From: Tubiluchus corallicola
Lineage: Eukaryota; Priapulida; Priapulimorpha; Priapulimorphida; Tubiluchidae
Reading direction: 5' to 3'
DNA: 46,951 bases
Assembly: GCA_030141605.1 (NCBI GenBank)
Contig: JAQGDQ010000661.1
Span: 70,001-116,951, forward strand
In this document: positions 1-9,269 of the stretch, in pieces
Position numbering within the stretch: the first letter of the stretch is position 1
Layout: each line of letters starts with the position of its first letter
The notes under the pieces: model-generated
Told to the model about the DNA's origin: nothing
The model's input: only the letters and a program-made list of their open reading frames with translations
The model's database searches: none
Made by a program: the position numbers and the translations under genes

Positions 1-554
1 CTAGTAATCTACGATTTCAGTTTTTTCTCTTTTACCTGATTTATGTTTGCTGCTTCTCGTAGTTCATCGCTTATTGTTTTAGTGTCATCTTTTGCATTGA
101 AAATACTATCACTTTAAGGCATAACCATCTAGTTGGTTAGTTTCTTGTCTGTCCTGGTCACATCAGAAATGGCTTAGTATCACTGTTGATTTCTCCTTTC
201 TCCAAAATTTGCCCCTGGTTTTAGCTGATATCTCAACTGAAACACGAGGAGTTTGGACTAAAGGAAACGTCAGACAGGATGAGAGGCTGCAGTCGCAGAG
301 ACAGAGCAAGGCGTACTCGTAAGCTGGCCTTGCAAGTTTGTTAAAAGTTTTGTTCTCAACGTGTTCCATTGTTTTACACAGGAAACAATGCAAGGAACTT
401 TCATTTTCTTTAAACTAAAAAATTCTATTTGTTAGTCTCTTCATATAGTTTGTCTCAGACAGTTACTCTTGGGTTAAAATTTCTAGGACTTTATGTATGT
501 GATTTTTATAACGTTGTTGTAGCTTATTCGAGGTCCGTGTGCCACTTGTGTTTA
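1..554. other. no gene recognised
   Basis: AT-rich sequence. The only reading frame over 60 codons (163-393, minus) has no recognisable motif and looks like chance. I see no RNA gene or repeat here. Confidence 0.5.
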
Positions 555-1195
555 TCTGGTGACAGGTAGTAACGTCACGGAAAAAAATCACAATTATGGT
601 TATGAAAAAGTGACAGGAAAAGTCACAAATTTACTTTCGCAAAAGTTAGAATTAGGGTTAGGGGTTAGGGATAGTGTTAGGTCTAGGGTACAGGTTAGGG
701 GTTAGGGGTTAGGGATTGTGTTAGGGCTAGGGCTAGGGCTAGGGCTAGGGTTAGAATTAGGGTTAGGGGTTAGGGATAGTGTTAGGGTAAGGGCTAGGTT
801 AGGGTTAGAATATGGGTTAGGGGTTAGGGATAGTGTTAGGCCTAGGGCTAGGGTTAGGGTTAGGGGTTCGGGTTAGGGGTTAGGGATAGTGTTAGCACTA
901 GGGCTAGGGTTAGGGTTAAGGTTGGGGGTTAGGGATACTGTTAGGGGTTAGAGATAGTGTTACGGCTACGGCTACGGCTAGGGTTAGGGCTAGGGCTAAG
1001 GATAGGGCTAGGTTAGGGTTAGGGTTAGGGTAAGGGTTAGGGTTAGGGTTAGGATTAGGGTAAGGATTAGAATTAGGATTAGGGGTTAGGGATAGGGTTA
1101 GGGTTAAGGTTAGGGGTTAGGGTTAGGGTTATTTCTTTTTCCCTTTGACCTTTTTTCTTTGACTTTTTAGCCTGTGACGTTTTACATGTCACTTT
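555..1195. mobile_element. element with inverted subterminal repeats filled with telomere-like repeats
   Basis: The left edge (about 570-640) carries motifs such as AAAAGTGACAGGAAAAGTCAC-like blocks. The right edge (about 1133-1193) carries the same kind of block in inverted orientation (AGCCTGTGACGTTTTACATG, GTCACTTTTT). Between them lies almost pure TTAGGG-like sequence. No protein is encoded. The inverted edge blocks suggest a non-autonomous DNA transposon rather than a plain interstitial telomere. I could not identify a target-site duplication, so the exact ends are approximate. Confidence 0.5.
648..1131 (+). repeat. degenerate interstitial telomeric (TTAGGG-type) array
   Basis: Nearly 500 bp of TTAGGG, CTAGGG, GTTAGGGG and TTAGGGATAGTG variants. 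A longer unit built around GGGGTTAGGGATAGTGTTAGG recurs roughly every 40-60 bp. TTAGGG is the usual animal telomere unit outside insects and nematodes. The array is too degenerate to be an active telomere. Confidence 0.85.
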
Positions 1196-1317
1196 TTAAA
1201 TCCTTCAGCACCGTAAGTGTTAGCTGCATTTTGCATGGGTTCATTAAAAACTACCCTCACTAAGCAGCGATTACGTTGTATCTGATATTTTTTGAAGGTT
1301 TCTACTCCTCGAACAAT

Positions 1318-1875
1318 GGTTCTCATATATGAAATGCATTTCTTTAACTTAGACAAATTAAAGATTGATTTTTGATGAATAAATTGACAAAAGCTTTCAG
1401 TAACTGCAGTGTCTGCACTGTAACAAAGTACAGTATCACTTCTGTGAAACCGGCTAATGTAGAAAAATTCAACTATCCAGACGCAACACTCTGACACACG
1501 TTTGCCTCAAGTCTGCTCTATTTTTAAGGAGAAATTCCTGTTAAAATATGAAACCATCTTAATTTGTCGATGGTTGATCCGTTGGTTTTTCCTGAAGTAG
1601 TAACAGAACACTGTACAGCTTGGGCTGTAGCAAGCAGGCGATCAATAAAATAGTGTGTACGATCACGCAAGTGTACACCAGACTAAGCTACTCAATAGGC
1701 TAAGTTGGAGTGCCTGAAAATAGCGTGTTTTTCTTAATTTTGTCCAATTAAATCACTAATAAATGTTTAAATAAATAGCAAATAAATTGTTTAGCTGAGA
1801 TTCTTCCGAGTGGAACACTAACTAATTATTTAGTTGGAATCATTTAGTCATGTCTGTGCTCATACAGTAGCAGAA
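1318..1875 (+). repeat. dispersed repeat A, copy 1
   Basis: About 560 bp match, with moderate divergence, the stretch 20588-21135 in the same orientation. Shared blocks include CAATAAAATAGTGTGTAC, CACGCAAGTGTACACCAGAC and CTCATACAGTAGCAGAA. No protein was recognised and the class is unknown. The 5S-headed SINE at 1876-2425 is inserted inside this repeat; the repeat resumes after it with GCAGAAAAGTC. Confidence 0.8.
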
Positions 1876-1995
1876 GACTACGGCCAAATCACGTTGAAAA
1901 CACCGGTTCTCGTCTGATCACCGAAGTTAAGCAATGTAGAGCCTGGTTAGTACTTGGATAGGTGACCGCCTAGGAATATCAGGATCTGTAGGCTT
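1876..1995 (+). pseudogene. 5S rRNA-like head of the SINE with internal pol III promoter
   Basis: It runs from GACTACGGCC to GTAGGCTT, exactly 120 nt, the length of animal 5S rRNA. Box A (AAGTTAAGCAA, 1924-1934) and the box C region (GGTTAGTACTTGGATAGGTG, 1945-1964, then ACC) are close to consensus. In typical 5S the box C reads GGATGGGTGACC, so this copy has a G-to-A change. It is joined to a tail rather than to a T-run terminator, so I call it a SINE promoter and not a working 5S gene. Confidence 0.88.
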
Positions 1996-2425
1996 GCGGG
2001 ATGCCCACACTGTATATCGACACTAGGCAGAGGAGCTGCACAAGCAGCCAACGGCTAGAGGGCGGAGGAGGTCAAGTGACCCAACGGCCATGTGTAGAGG
2101 AGTAAACCTTCCAAATCAGGAGTGGAGCCCTGAAGGCGGATCAGTGCAGCATGCTCACTGACTCCGGCAGCTCCTACAGCCAACCTGGTGTCAAACGTAT
2201 CGCTCCGCTTTCCTTTGGACTACTCTAGGGAGGAAGAGAGGGGTTCCTGTTGTCTGGGCAACTCAGGACCTCCATACACCTTGCCCAGGCGTACGCCCTG
2301 GAGACCTTAAAGGATCACTGCTCAGCCACAGTCGACGCTGCAGCTCCATCAATGTGATCAATAACTGACTCTCTTGGCGCACACTCCCATTGTCTTCCGA
2401 GACAGAAGGATGCCAACCAACAGCC
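1876..2425 (+). mobile_element. 5S rRNA-derived SINE, full-length copy
   Basis: The first 120 nt are a 5S rRNA-like head, followed directly by about 430 nt of tail that also occurs, inverted, at 18642-19154. The element is flanked by GCAGAA on both sides (1870-1875 and 2426-2431), read as a short target-site duplication. The paralogous uninterrupted site near 21126 (CAGTAGCAGAAAAGTCCTAC) shows the pre-insertion sequence. SINEs with a 5S head (SINE3 class) are known from fishes and other animals. The tail is not one I can assign to a named family. Confidence 0.9.
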
Positions 2426-2765
2426 GCAGAAAAGTCATAAGTATTACAGGGCCTAGTTTGATTGTTGTGATCTTTGAGGAGTTAACAATGACTTTATTAC
2501 CAGGATTTATAGTGCGTGATTAAGAACTCTTGTTTTATTAATTTAGAATAATATTAATTCGTAGATCATGTTGACTCACGTGAATTTTTGCTTACTTTAA
2601 TTACTTACAAAGACTTATTCACGAAGAGTTTTAACACCTGGAAGAACTTCTGACAGCCTCAGTAAATTTTAACCAGACATTGAAAAGCATGGAGAAGTTT
2701 AGACTACTGCAGCAGAAATTCTCAAACTTGATGTAAAAATTTTGATTAATAATAACAAGTAGCAC

Positions 2766-3130
2766 ATTTATTACCTGATCTATTTGTCTAGTTTATTTGT
2801 GATATTATATGAACATATTTCTTTTAGTCTGTGCGATTTCACCAGCCCTGGATTAACCACTAAGAAGAATACGCACCTTCTTAGTTCCTCAGGGGAAGAA
2901 TGGTCCAACCGGTTTTTTCCAAATCGACGAATTACCCAAAAGTAAAAGACGCCGGAATACGTGTTCCAGTTTCTGTGTCTGTCTACAATATGACGGTACG
3001 GATGGGCATCGAGATTCTGCTTACTGACCAACCCGAGCTGTCCACTGCCCATATGATGATGTTGATTGATTATATAACGTGTCATAATGTATTTCAAGTG
3101 ATAATGCTTATAAACCGTGTCCGGCATATT
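2766..3130 (+). repeat. direct repeat pair, left copy
   Basis: About 350 bp from ACCTGATCTATTTGTCTAG onward are nearly identical to 4078-4410. The two copies are direct repeats roughly 1.3 kb apart and flank the LTR insertion and its host repeat. The open frames inside appear in both copies but have no recognisable protein content. Confidence 0.85.
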
Positions 3131-3139
3131 CTTGAACTG

Positions 3140-3234
3140 CGATAATTTAGGCTATTCATAAGCAAACAACATTTTTTCTTCAGGATTTTATCAAGTTTAT
3201 GTAATAATTTTCGTACGTTTGTTTGTTTAAATTT
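3140..3234 (+). repeat. left half of repeat interrupted by LTRs
   Basis: The sequence from GGCTATTCATAAGCAAAC to TTTGTTTGTTTAAA matches 14230-14310, where the same repeat continues without an LTR. The right half resumes at 3931-4070. Confidence 0.7.
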
Positions 3235-3560
3235 TGTTGTGGAGATTGCATGGTATAGTAGAACAATCTTTTTACCTTGTAGAATGTAGAAGTTTCGAGA
3301 ACTTTCTATACGCGATGCGCGTAATCGTTTCTAGATTGTTCTGGTTTTGTTCATTTGCATTCATATATAAGGCGAAGCTGGCCGCTGGAGTTTATTTTCA
3401 GATTCTCAGATGCGCTTTCTCGTTTACAGATTATCACATTTACTGTACACATTTCGCGTTCCTTCATACTTTTGTGTTGTAGAATTCTCGCATAATAAAC
3501 TAGTTTAATTTGATGACATGTTTTCTTGTTTTCTCTACGAGCCTTCCGAGAGAAAGAAAC
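3235..3560 (+). mobile_element. LTR copy 1 of a tandem LTR pair
   Basis: It begins TGTTGTGGAG and shares its 3' two thirds with the next LTR. Visible parts: a TATA box (TATATAA, 3364-3370) in U3/R, the poly(A) signal AATAAA (3494-3499), and a shared downstream block ending CTACGAGCCTTCCGAGAGAAA. The order TATA then AATAAA about 130 bp later is that of an LTR with U3, R and U5. No gag or pol sequence lies between the two copies, so this is an LTR-LTR remnant. Confidence 0.75.
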
Positions 3561-3930
3561 TGTTGTGGAGATCGCTGGCATCTATTAGAATTACACAGAA
3601 CATTGTAGAATGTTCCGTTGGAATGATCGTCTTACCGTGTAGAATGTTCTGGAACAAAACTTCTGGAAGCTTCTTGGGCACGCTATATAAGGCGAAGCAG
3701 TCCGCTGAGACGGGAGCACACGATTCACACGGACGCCACTTACACATTCTCTTGTATACTTACATTTTCAGATACACTCACACGTTTTCCAGATTATCAC
3801 ATTTACTGTAATCATTTCGCGTTCCTTCATACTTTTGTGTTGTAGAATTCTCGCTTAATAAACTAGTTTAATTTGATGAAGTGTTTTCTGGTTTTCTCTA
3901 CGAGCCTTCCGAGAGAAACAAAACACAACA
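3561..3930 (+). mobile_element. LTR copy 2 of a tandem LTR pair
   Basis: It starts TGTTGTGGAG and ends AAACACAACA, giving matching inverted termini TGTTGT/ACAACA. TATA box at 3684-3690, AATAAA at 3857-3862. The U3 differs from copy 1 by an extra G/C-richer block at about 3700-3770. The sequence directly following (3931 on) matches the flank of an empty paralogous site at 14310-14440. Confidence 0.78.
3598..3675 (+). promoter_or_regulatory. heat-shock-element-like GAA/TTC arrays in LTR U3
   Basis: Two clusters of alternating GAAnnTTC-type units lie upstream of the TATA box: AGAACATTGTAGAATGTTCC (from 3597) and AGAATGTTCTGGAAC followed by TTCTGGAAGCTTC (3641-3674). HSF binds inverted nGAAn units. 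A heat-responsive LTR promoter is an inference from this pattern only. Confidence 0.5.
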
Positions 3931-4070
3931 GAAACGCAACAAAATTACAATTACAACATTAAAATTGCATATGTTTGTTTCGTTTTACACGGTATTAAAA
4001 CAATAACTAAAAATTTTACTGAAACAGCACAGCCAGTAATTTTATCTAACAGCTAGTGTTACAAAAGCTC
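3931..4070 (+). repeat. right half of repeat interrupted by LTRs
   Basis: The sequence from AATTACAATTACAACATTAA to CAGTAATTTTA matches 14315-14430. With 3140-3234 it rebuilds the uninterrupted copy at 14230-14440. Confidence 0.7.
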
Positions 4071-4077
4071 ACTTTTA

Positions 4078-4410
4078 CCTAATCTATTTGTCTAGTTTAT
4101 TTGTGATATTATATGAACATATTTCTTTTAGTCTGTGCGATTTCACCAGCCCTGGATTAACCATTAAGAAGAATACGCATCTTCTTAGGTCCTCAGGGGA
4201 AGAATGGTCCAACCGGTTTTTTTTCCAAATCGACTAATTACCCAAAAGTAAAAGACGCCGGAATACGTGTTGCAGTTTCTGTGTCTGTCTACAATATGAC
4301 GGTACGGATGGACATCGAGATTCTGGTTACTGACCAACCCGAGCTGTCCACTGCCCATATGATGATATTGATTGATTATATAACGTGTCATAATGTATTT
4401 CTGTCATAAT
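4078..4410 (+). repeat. direct repeat pair, right copy
   Basis: Near-identical to 2766-3110, starting ACCTAATCTATTTGTCTAG. Small differences, such as an extra TT in the run after AACCGG, show it is an older duplication and not an assembly repeat. Confidence 0.85.
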
Positions 4411-4677
4411 GTATGTAAGTGGTAATGCTTCTGTGGTGATAATGTTGCTTTTGACTCTTTTTCTTTATCACCTAGTAGTGATGATGACTATGTGACTACT
4501 GTAAATAGATCTTACTGCCATTTTTAAAACCCGAAAGATAATATTTCATTTTACAAAGTAGTATAGTTTTTATTCTGAATTACATATATATGGGGTACCA
4601 TAACCTTTTCGGTGCTTGATGCTATAATGCAGTCATGGACTTCGATTTACCACCGACTGAAGAAGTTGAAAAAAAAT

Positions 4678-5184
4678 CTAATATGAATTTTTGTAAGATC
4701 CAAAAACCATTCCTTTATCCAAATAAGTTTTGTCAGTATGGAAAGCGTTTTCTCCTTGAACGTTTCTTGCGAAAAGTTCTTCAAAATCTAATTTGCTCAG
4801 TACGTCATTAGTTGGGGTTCCCGTTTTTAAAACTTGTGACTGAACGCCATCGGGTTCGGTTTCAGACAAACGTGTTACAACTGAGTCAACTTCCTGCCGT
4901 GTCAAAACATCTTCTGACCTGCGTGTCTCTCCTTCGTTGCCTTCTAGATCTGGTGCTTGTAGTCTGTACGGTTCTTTGTCAACGCCCACTGGTTGGGCTT
5001 CTTGTAACTGGTTTTGCTTTCCTTTTTCATCTTCATCTTTTCCTTTTTCATCTCCATCTTTCTTTGATTGGCGTCTGAACGGCTTGCAGCTCAGGCAGTC
5101 TTTAACACAGTTTACGAAGCCAACCAGACACTTCACACAACCTCCTCTTGACTTCTCTCCCGATGCTTGCGCCTCTGGTGTCAT
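4678..5184 (-). CDS. orphan 168-aa reading frame, cysteine cluster and acidic/basic linker
   Basis: I do not recognise this protein. Starting at the first Met after an in-frame stop, it has a cysteine-rich N-terminal part at residues 16-33 (GGCVKCLVGFVNCVKDCLSC), a lysine/aspartate-rich low-complexity stretch at about 38-60, and a soluble, protein-like C-terminal third containing LDFEELFARN and FHTDKTYLDKG. The close cysteines could be acylation or metal sites, but nothing decides this. The overlapping plus-strand frame (4937-5440) looks like its shadow because the minus strand has more natural residue use. It may be one exon of a larger gene, or part of a mobile element. No poly(A) signal or partner exon was found. 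Confidence 0.4.
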   Translation of the reverse strand: MTPEAQASGEKSRGGCVKCLVGFVNCVKDCLSCKPFRRQSKKDGDEKGKDEDEKGKQNQLQEAQPVGVDKEPYRLQAPDLEGNEGETRRSEDVLTRQEVDSVVTRLSETEPDGVQSQVLKTGTPTNDVLSKLDFEELFARNVQGENAFHTDKTYLDKGMVFGSYKNSY

Positions 5185-5189
5185 GGTTT

Positions 5190-6470
5190 TTTCGCTTAGT
5201 AACTCCTGGACATTAGTTATATCTGGATTTCAAATTCCCACTGTCTTCCATACTGTTTTGTTACCTTTGAATTTGTTAGCGACTTCTAATTTGTGCAAAG
5301 ACGCATCTATCCTTCAGTTGGTGATGGTTGTTCTTATACTTGGTGATCGGTTTTTCTTTTTTACAGCATCTCTAAATTTAGCTACTCCTATTTTGATTCT
5401 TAGCCGTGGTTATTCATGTAGCCACGTCTTTTATGGTTGAATTTCATGTCTGTGTAAGGCCATAACCAGCTGTACGCTAGAGCTCAAAACTCTAGACTCC
5501 AAGAGTGAGGGGAGAACAATGTGAGATCATTAGAACTATTAGGACATTCTAGGAAATTGTTTAGTTTTCACACGAAAACAATGCAATAATCCTCTATTGT
5601 GTCTAAACTTGAAAAATTCTATTTGCTAGTCCCAGAATTTCCTGCTACGTCTGGGCACGGAGTTCAACACTATGTACACATAAAGAACATTCAATAATCA
5701 TTATGTTCATTCATGATTTGTTGTTTTTCATTTTCAAAAACTTCCCCTCTAGTATAATAATATTTTTATTACTTCCCACCCGTATTCACACTTGTATATA
5801 TTGTAATATTGTATCTATATATATTGTAATATTTTTCGTAAGTAATTCCAATGGCCTACCATAAGCTAGCTTCTTAGGTCTCTTGCGCAGAATTCATGAA
5901 TTGTATCATTAATTTCGTATTAACAAAAACTGATTATCGATGCACATCTAATGTATATGTATATTGCGAAATAAATCTATTATATCTAAATCTAATCTAA
6001 CACGTCTATTCTTTGTTGACTTTATTTCTTCTCGTAGAACACAGCAGCTGAAACATCATCAGTCTTCCTCAATGAATTTCGAATACAGAAATAAGCAAAA
6101 GCGTAACTTTCTAGAAGGCTTGGCCGGTTCTTATTAACTGTGATACACTTTTTTATTTCACAGAACTGAAAATAAAGAATCTATTCTCTGCAAGCTAGCA
6201 TGATTATCTATTGAATGAGTTGGTTATTGACTGAAAATTCTACTATTCATTTTTGGAAGATCCCGCATATTGAGGATTCAGCAAAACACATTTTCGCTTT
6301 GCATTTTCTATGCTTTCTATACGCCAGGGACTGTCTTTTAATTTGTTACAAAAGTCCTGGATCTTATAGATGATTGTTCTTTGATGATCTTCTTGTTTGT
6401 TAGAATGTCTGCAAATATCTTCTGTGTCTTCTTCAATCAATCTGTTTTTTCCATTACTGCGTTCAACCTA
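5190..6470. other. no gene recognised
   Basis: AT-rich sequence without a convincing reading frame, splice-flanked exon or repeat. Confidence 0.4.
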
Positions 6471-6474
6471 AACT

Positions 6475-6850
6475 TGGTTATCATTGCTATCATCGTCTTC
6501 ATCATTGTCGTCATCGTCAACATCATTATTATCATTGTCATTGTTATCATCGTCATCGCCATCATTATCATCATCATCACCTTCATCATCATTATCACCA
6601 TCATTGTCATTGCAATAATCACCAGCATCATCTTCTTATTCGTCATCATCGTCCTTATCATCATCATCATCATCAACAACAACAAGATCATCATCAACAA
6701 CATCACATCATTATCATCCTCATCAACATCACCACGATCACCATCATTATCATCATCATTATCGTCATTATCACCATCATCATCATCATGACCACCACAA
6801 CCACCATGATGATCATCATCATCACCATCGTCATCAATAAGACGAACTTA
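6475..6850 (+). repeat. ATC/CAT-type microsatellite
   Basis: About 370 bp of degenerate ATC, ATT and GTC trinucleotides. Because triplet repeats lack stops in several frames, the isoleucine-rich and methionine-rich frames on both strands here are artefacts of the repeat. Confidence 0.9.
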
Positions 6851-7137
6851 TACATTGTCATAACAGACTTGGTGATCATTGTCGTCATCATCGTGATCAT
6901 AATAGAAGTGTTCATCATTTTCATAATAATCCTTGTTGCTGTCGTATTCACTAATGATGCCGCAGTGCATGATTAGCAAAGAATCTTGGCCTTCATTGAC
7001 GAAGCCATTTCTACCCATACCTTCATCATAACATTCGTCACTGTATCACTGTCACTACCATTATCAGCAAAAACCATCATGTTCATAAAGGTTGCCCCTA
7101 TTGTAGATATTGGCGACATTTGATGTGCTATTAAACG

Positions 7138-7290
7138 GAAGTGGTGCTGACAAGCCACTGACGTAGCAGTGTATAGTTTTTTGCTGGATTACTGCTGCGT
7201 TTACCTGTCTGAAGGCAGATTTCTTTTATTTTAGAATTCTGCCTGCCCAACGTCTACAATAGACGTGACGGGCGTATGATGATGATGAAT
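7138..7290 (+). mobile_element. short SINE-like element, copy 1, (ATG)n tail
   Basis: It begins GGAAGTGGTGCTGACAAGCC and ends GTGACGGGCGTATGATGATG followed by a short ATG-repeat tail. A second copy lies at 7572-7740. A fixed body ending in a microsatellite tail is typical of SINEs or LINE 3' ends of the CR1/L2 type. I see no clear tRNA or 5S head. Confidence 0.6.
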
Positions 7291-7571
7291 GTACTCGTAT
7301 CATCATTATCATTTTGCAGCTAAAATTACATTGCGAACTTTATGCTGCCAAGTTATATAAAAATGTACATATTTTGTTTTTAAGGTGAGTCTACATTTAT
7401 AAATCCCATGTTTTAATAAATAAATGTTTTTACTGATTTCTCCGTGGGTCTATGTCCACCTAATTTTACGTAGACAACTAGAAATTTGTGTGATCTATAT
7501 GCGCATTTCCAAAGTATAAAATCAACATCAAGTTTTAATATCTAGGGCACTGATCTCATAAAGATTGGAAA

Positions 7572-7740
7572 GGAAGTGGTGCTGACAAGCCACTGGCGTA
7601 GCAGTGTCTAGTTTTTTTGCTGGTTTACTGCTGCGTTTACCTGTCTGAAGGCAGATTTCTTTTAGAATTCTGCCTGCCCAATGTCTACGATAGACGTGAC
7701 GGGCGTATGATGATGATGATGATGATGATGTACTCGTAAC
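7572..7740 (+). mobile_element. short SINE-like element, copy 2, (ATG)n tail
   Basis: About 90% identical to 7138-7290, with the same CTGCTGCGTTTACCTGTCTG block and a longer tail of about eight ATG units ending near 7730. Confidence 0.6.
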
Positions 7741-7934
7741 AATGTGTTCACTAAGTGGTTTACCATGTCTGTGCTTCCTTACCTAGAATATTTTTGGCTG
7801 AATTATTGATGAAGATCTGGTTTGGGCGACTGACTGAGACTCTTGGAGGTTTGCCTAAATTGGTTACCTGTAATGGGGCGTTGAGACGTAGAGACTTCTC
7901 TCACAACTTATTGCGCAACTTCTTTCTAAGAGAA

Positions 7935-8795
7935 GCTGCCAAGCCGTTCACACGTTGCAACAAGTTGCAAGAGAAGTTGCAAAACCGTTCACACGTTACA
8001 ACTTTACTCTCAGAGACAAGTAGCGCAACAAGTTGCGAGAGAAGTTGCAAAAGCGTTCACGCGTTACAACTTTACTCTCAGAGAGAAGTAGTACAACAAG
8101 TTGCAAGAGAAGTTGCAAAACCGTTCACACGTTACAACTTTACTCTCAGAGAGAAGTAGTACAACAAGTTGCGAGAGAAGTTGCAAAAGCGTTCACACGT
8201 TACAACTTTACTCTCAGAGAGAAGTAGTACAACAAGTTGCGAGAGAAGTTGCAAAACCGTTCACACGTTACAACTTTACTCTCAGAGAGAAGTAGCGCAA
8301 CAAGTTGCGAGAGAAGTTGCAAAAGCGTTCACACGTTACAACTTTACTCTCAGAGACAAAAGTAGCGCAACAAGTTGCGAGAGAAGTTGCAAAACCGTTC
8401 ACACGTTACAACTTTACTCTCAGAGAGAAGTAGTACAACAAGTTGCAAGAGAAGTTGCAAAAGCGTTCACACGTTACAACTTTACTCTCAGAGAGAAGTA
8501 GTACAACAAGTTGCGAGAGAAGTTGCAAAAGCGTTCACACGTTACAACTTTACTCTCAGAGAGAAGTAGTACAACAAGTTGCGAGAGAAGTTGCAAAAGC
8601 GTTCACACGTTACAACTTTACTCTCAGAGAGAAGTAGTACAACAAGTTGCGAGAGAAGTTGCAAAACCGTTCACACGTTACAACTTTACTCTCAGAGAGA
8701 AGTAGCGCAACAAGTTGCGAGAGAAGTTGCAAAAGCGTTCACACGTTACAACTTTACTCTCAGAGAGAAGTAGCGCAACAAGTTGCAAGAGAAGT
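7935..8795 (+). repeat. 68-bp tandem satellite, about 12.5 units
   Basis: The unit contains GTTGCGAGAGAAGTTGCAAA, GCGTTCACACGTTACAAC and TTTACTCTCAGAGAGAAGTA. Successive units differ at a few sites (CGAGAG/CAAGAG, AAAGCG/AAACCG, AGTAGT/AGTAGC), and one unit carries a 2-bp insertion (AGAGACAAAAGTAG near 8355). No frame has a stop within a unit, and 68 is not a multiple of 3, so the overlapping 64-aa frames are by-products of the repeat. Confidence 0.95.
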
Positions 8796-8840
8796 ATCTA
8801 CGTCTGAACGCACCACAACAGTGAACCTTCATGCACACTG

Positions 8841-9208
8841 AATCTCTCTCTCTCCCCTTCTCTTTCTTTCTCTCTCTCCGCCCCCTCTGTCTCTTTCTCC
8901 CTCTCTCTCTCTCTCCTCGCCCTCTTTCTTTCTCTTCCTCTCTCTCTCTTTCTCTTCGTCTCTCTCTCTTTCTCTTCCTAACTCTCTCTCTGTCTCTTTC
9001 TCCCTCCTCTCCTCTCTCTCTTTGTCTCTCTCTACCCCCCTCTCTCTCTCTCTCCTCGCCCTCTTTCTTTCTCTTCCTCTCTCTCTCTTTTTCTTCGTCT
9101 CTCTCTCTTTCTCTTCCTAACTCTCTCTCTCTGTCTCTTTCTCCCTCCTTTCCCTCGCTCCTCTCTTTTTCTCTTCCTATCTCTCTCTCCCTCTTTGTCT
9201 CTCTCTGC

Positions 9209-9253
<45 letters not shown>

Positions 9254-9265
9254 CTCTCTCTCGTT
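8841..9265 (+). repeat. CT-rich microsatellite with internal duplication
   Basis: Polypyrimidine tract on the plus strand. A block of roughly 100 bp (CTCCTCGCCCTCTTTCTTTC onward, 8911) is repeated at about 9051, so the tract grew partly by larger duplications. Confidence 0.9.
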
Positions 9266-9269
9266 CACT

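Noticed and set aside
648-1131. True chromosome end
   Set aside because: Repeats are degenerate, the strand does not run to the window edge and ordinary sequence lies on both sides.
1876-1995. Functional 5S rRNA gene
   Set aside because: No T-run terminator after position 120 and the head is fused to a tail shared with a second inserted copy.
4937-5440. 167-aa plus-strand frame
   Set aside because: Overlaps the better minus-strand frame at 4678-5184 and has the hydrophobic/serine bias typical of an antisense shadow.
6381-6976. Long isoleucine-, methionine- or serine-rich frames on both strands
   Set aside because: They are translations of an ATC/CAT microsatellite, open in several frames at once.
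7755-8841. Ladder of 64-110 aa frames
   Set aside because: A 68-bp satellite read in rotating frames; not a repeat protein gene.
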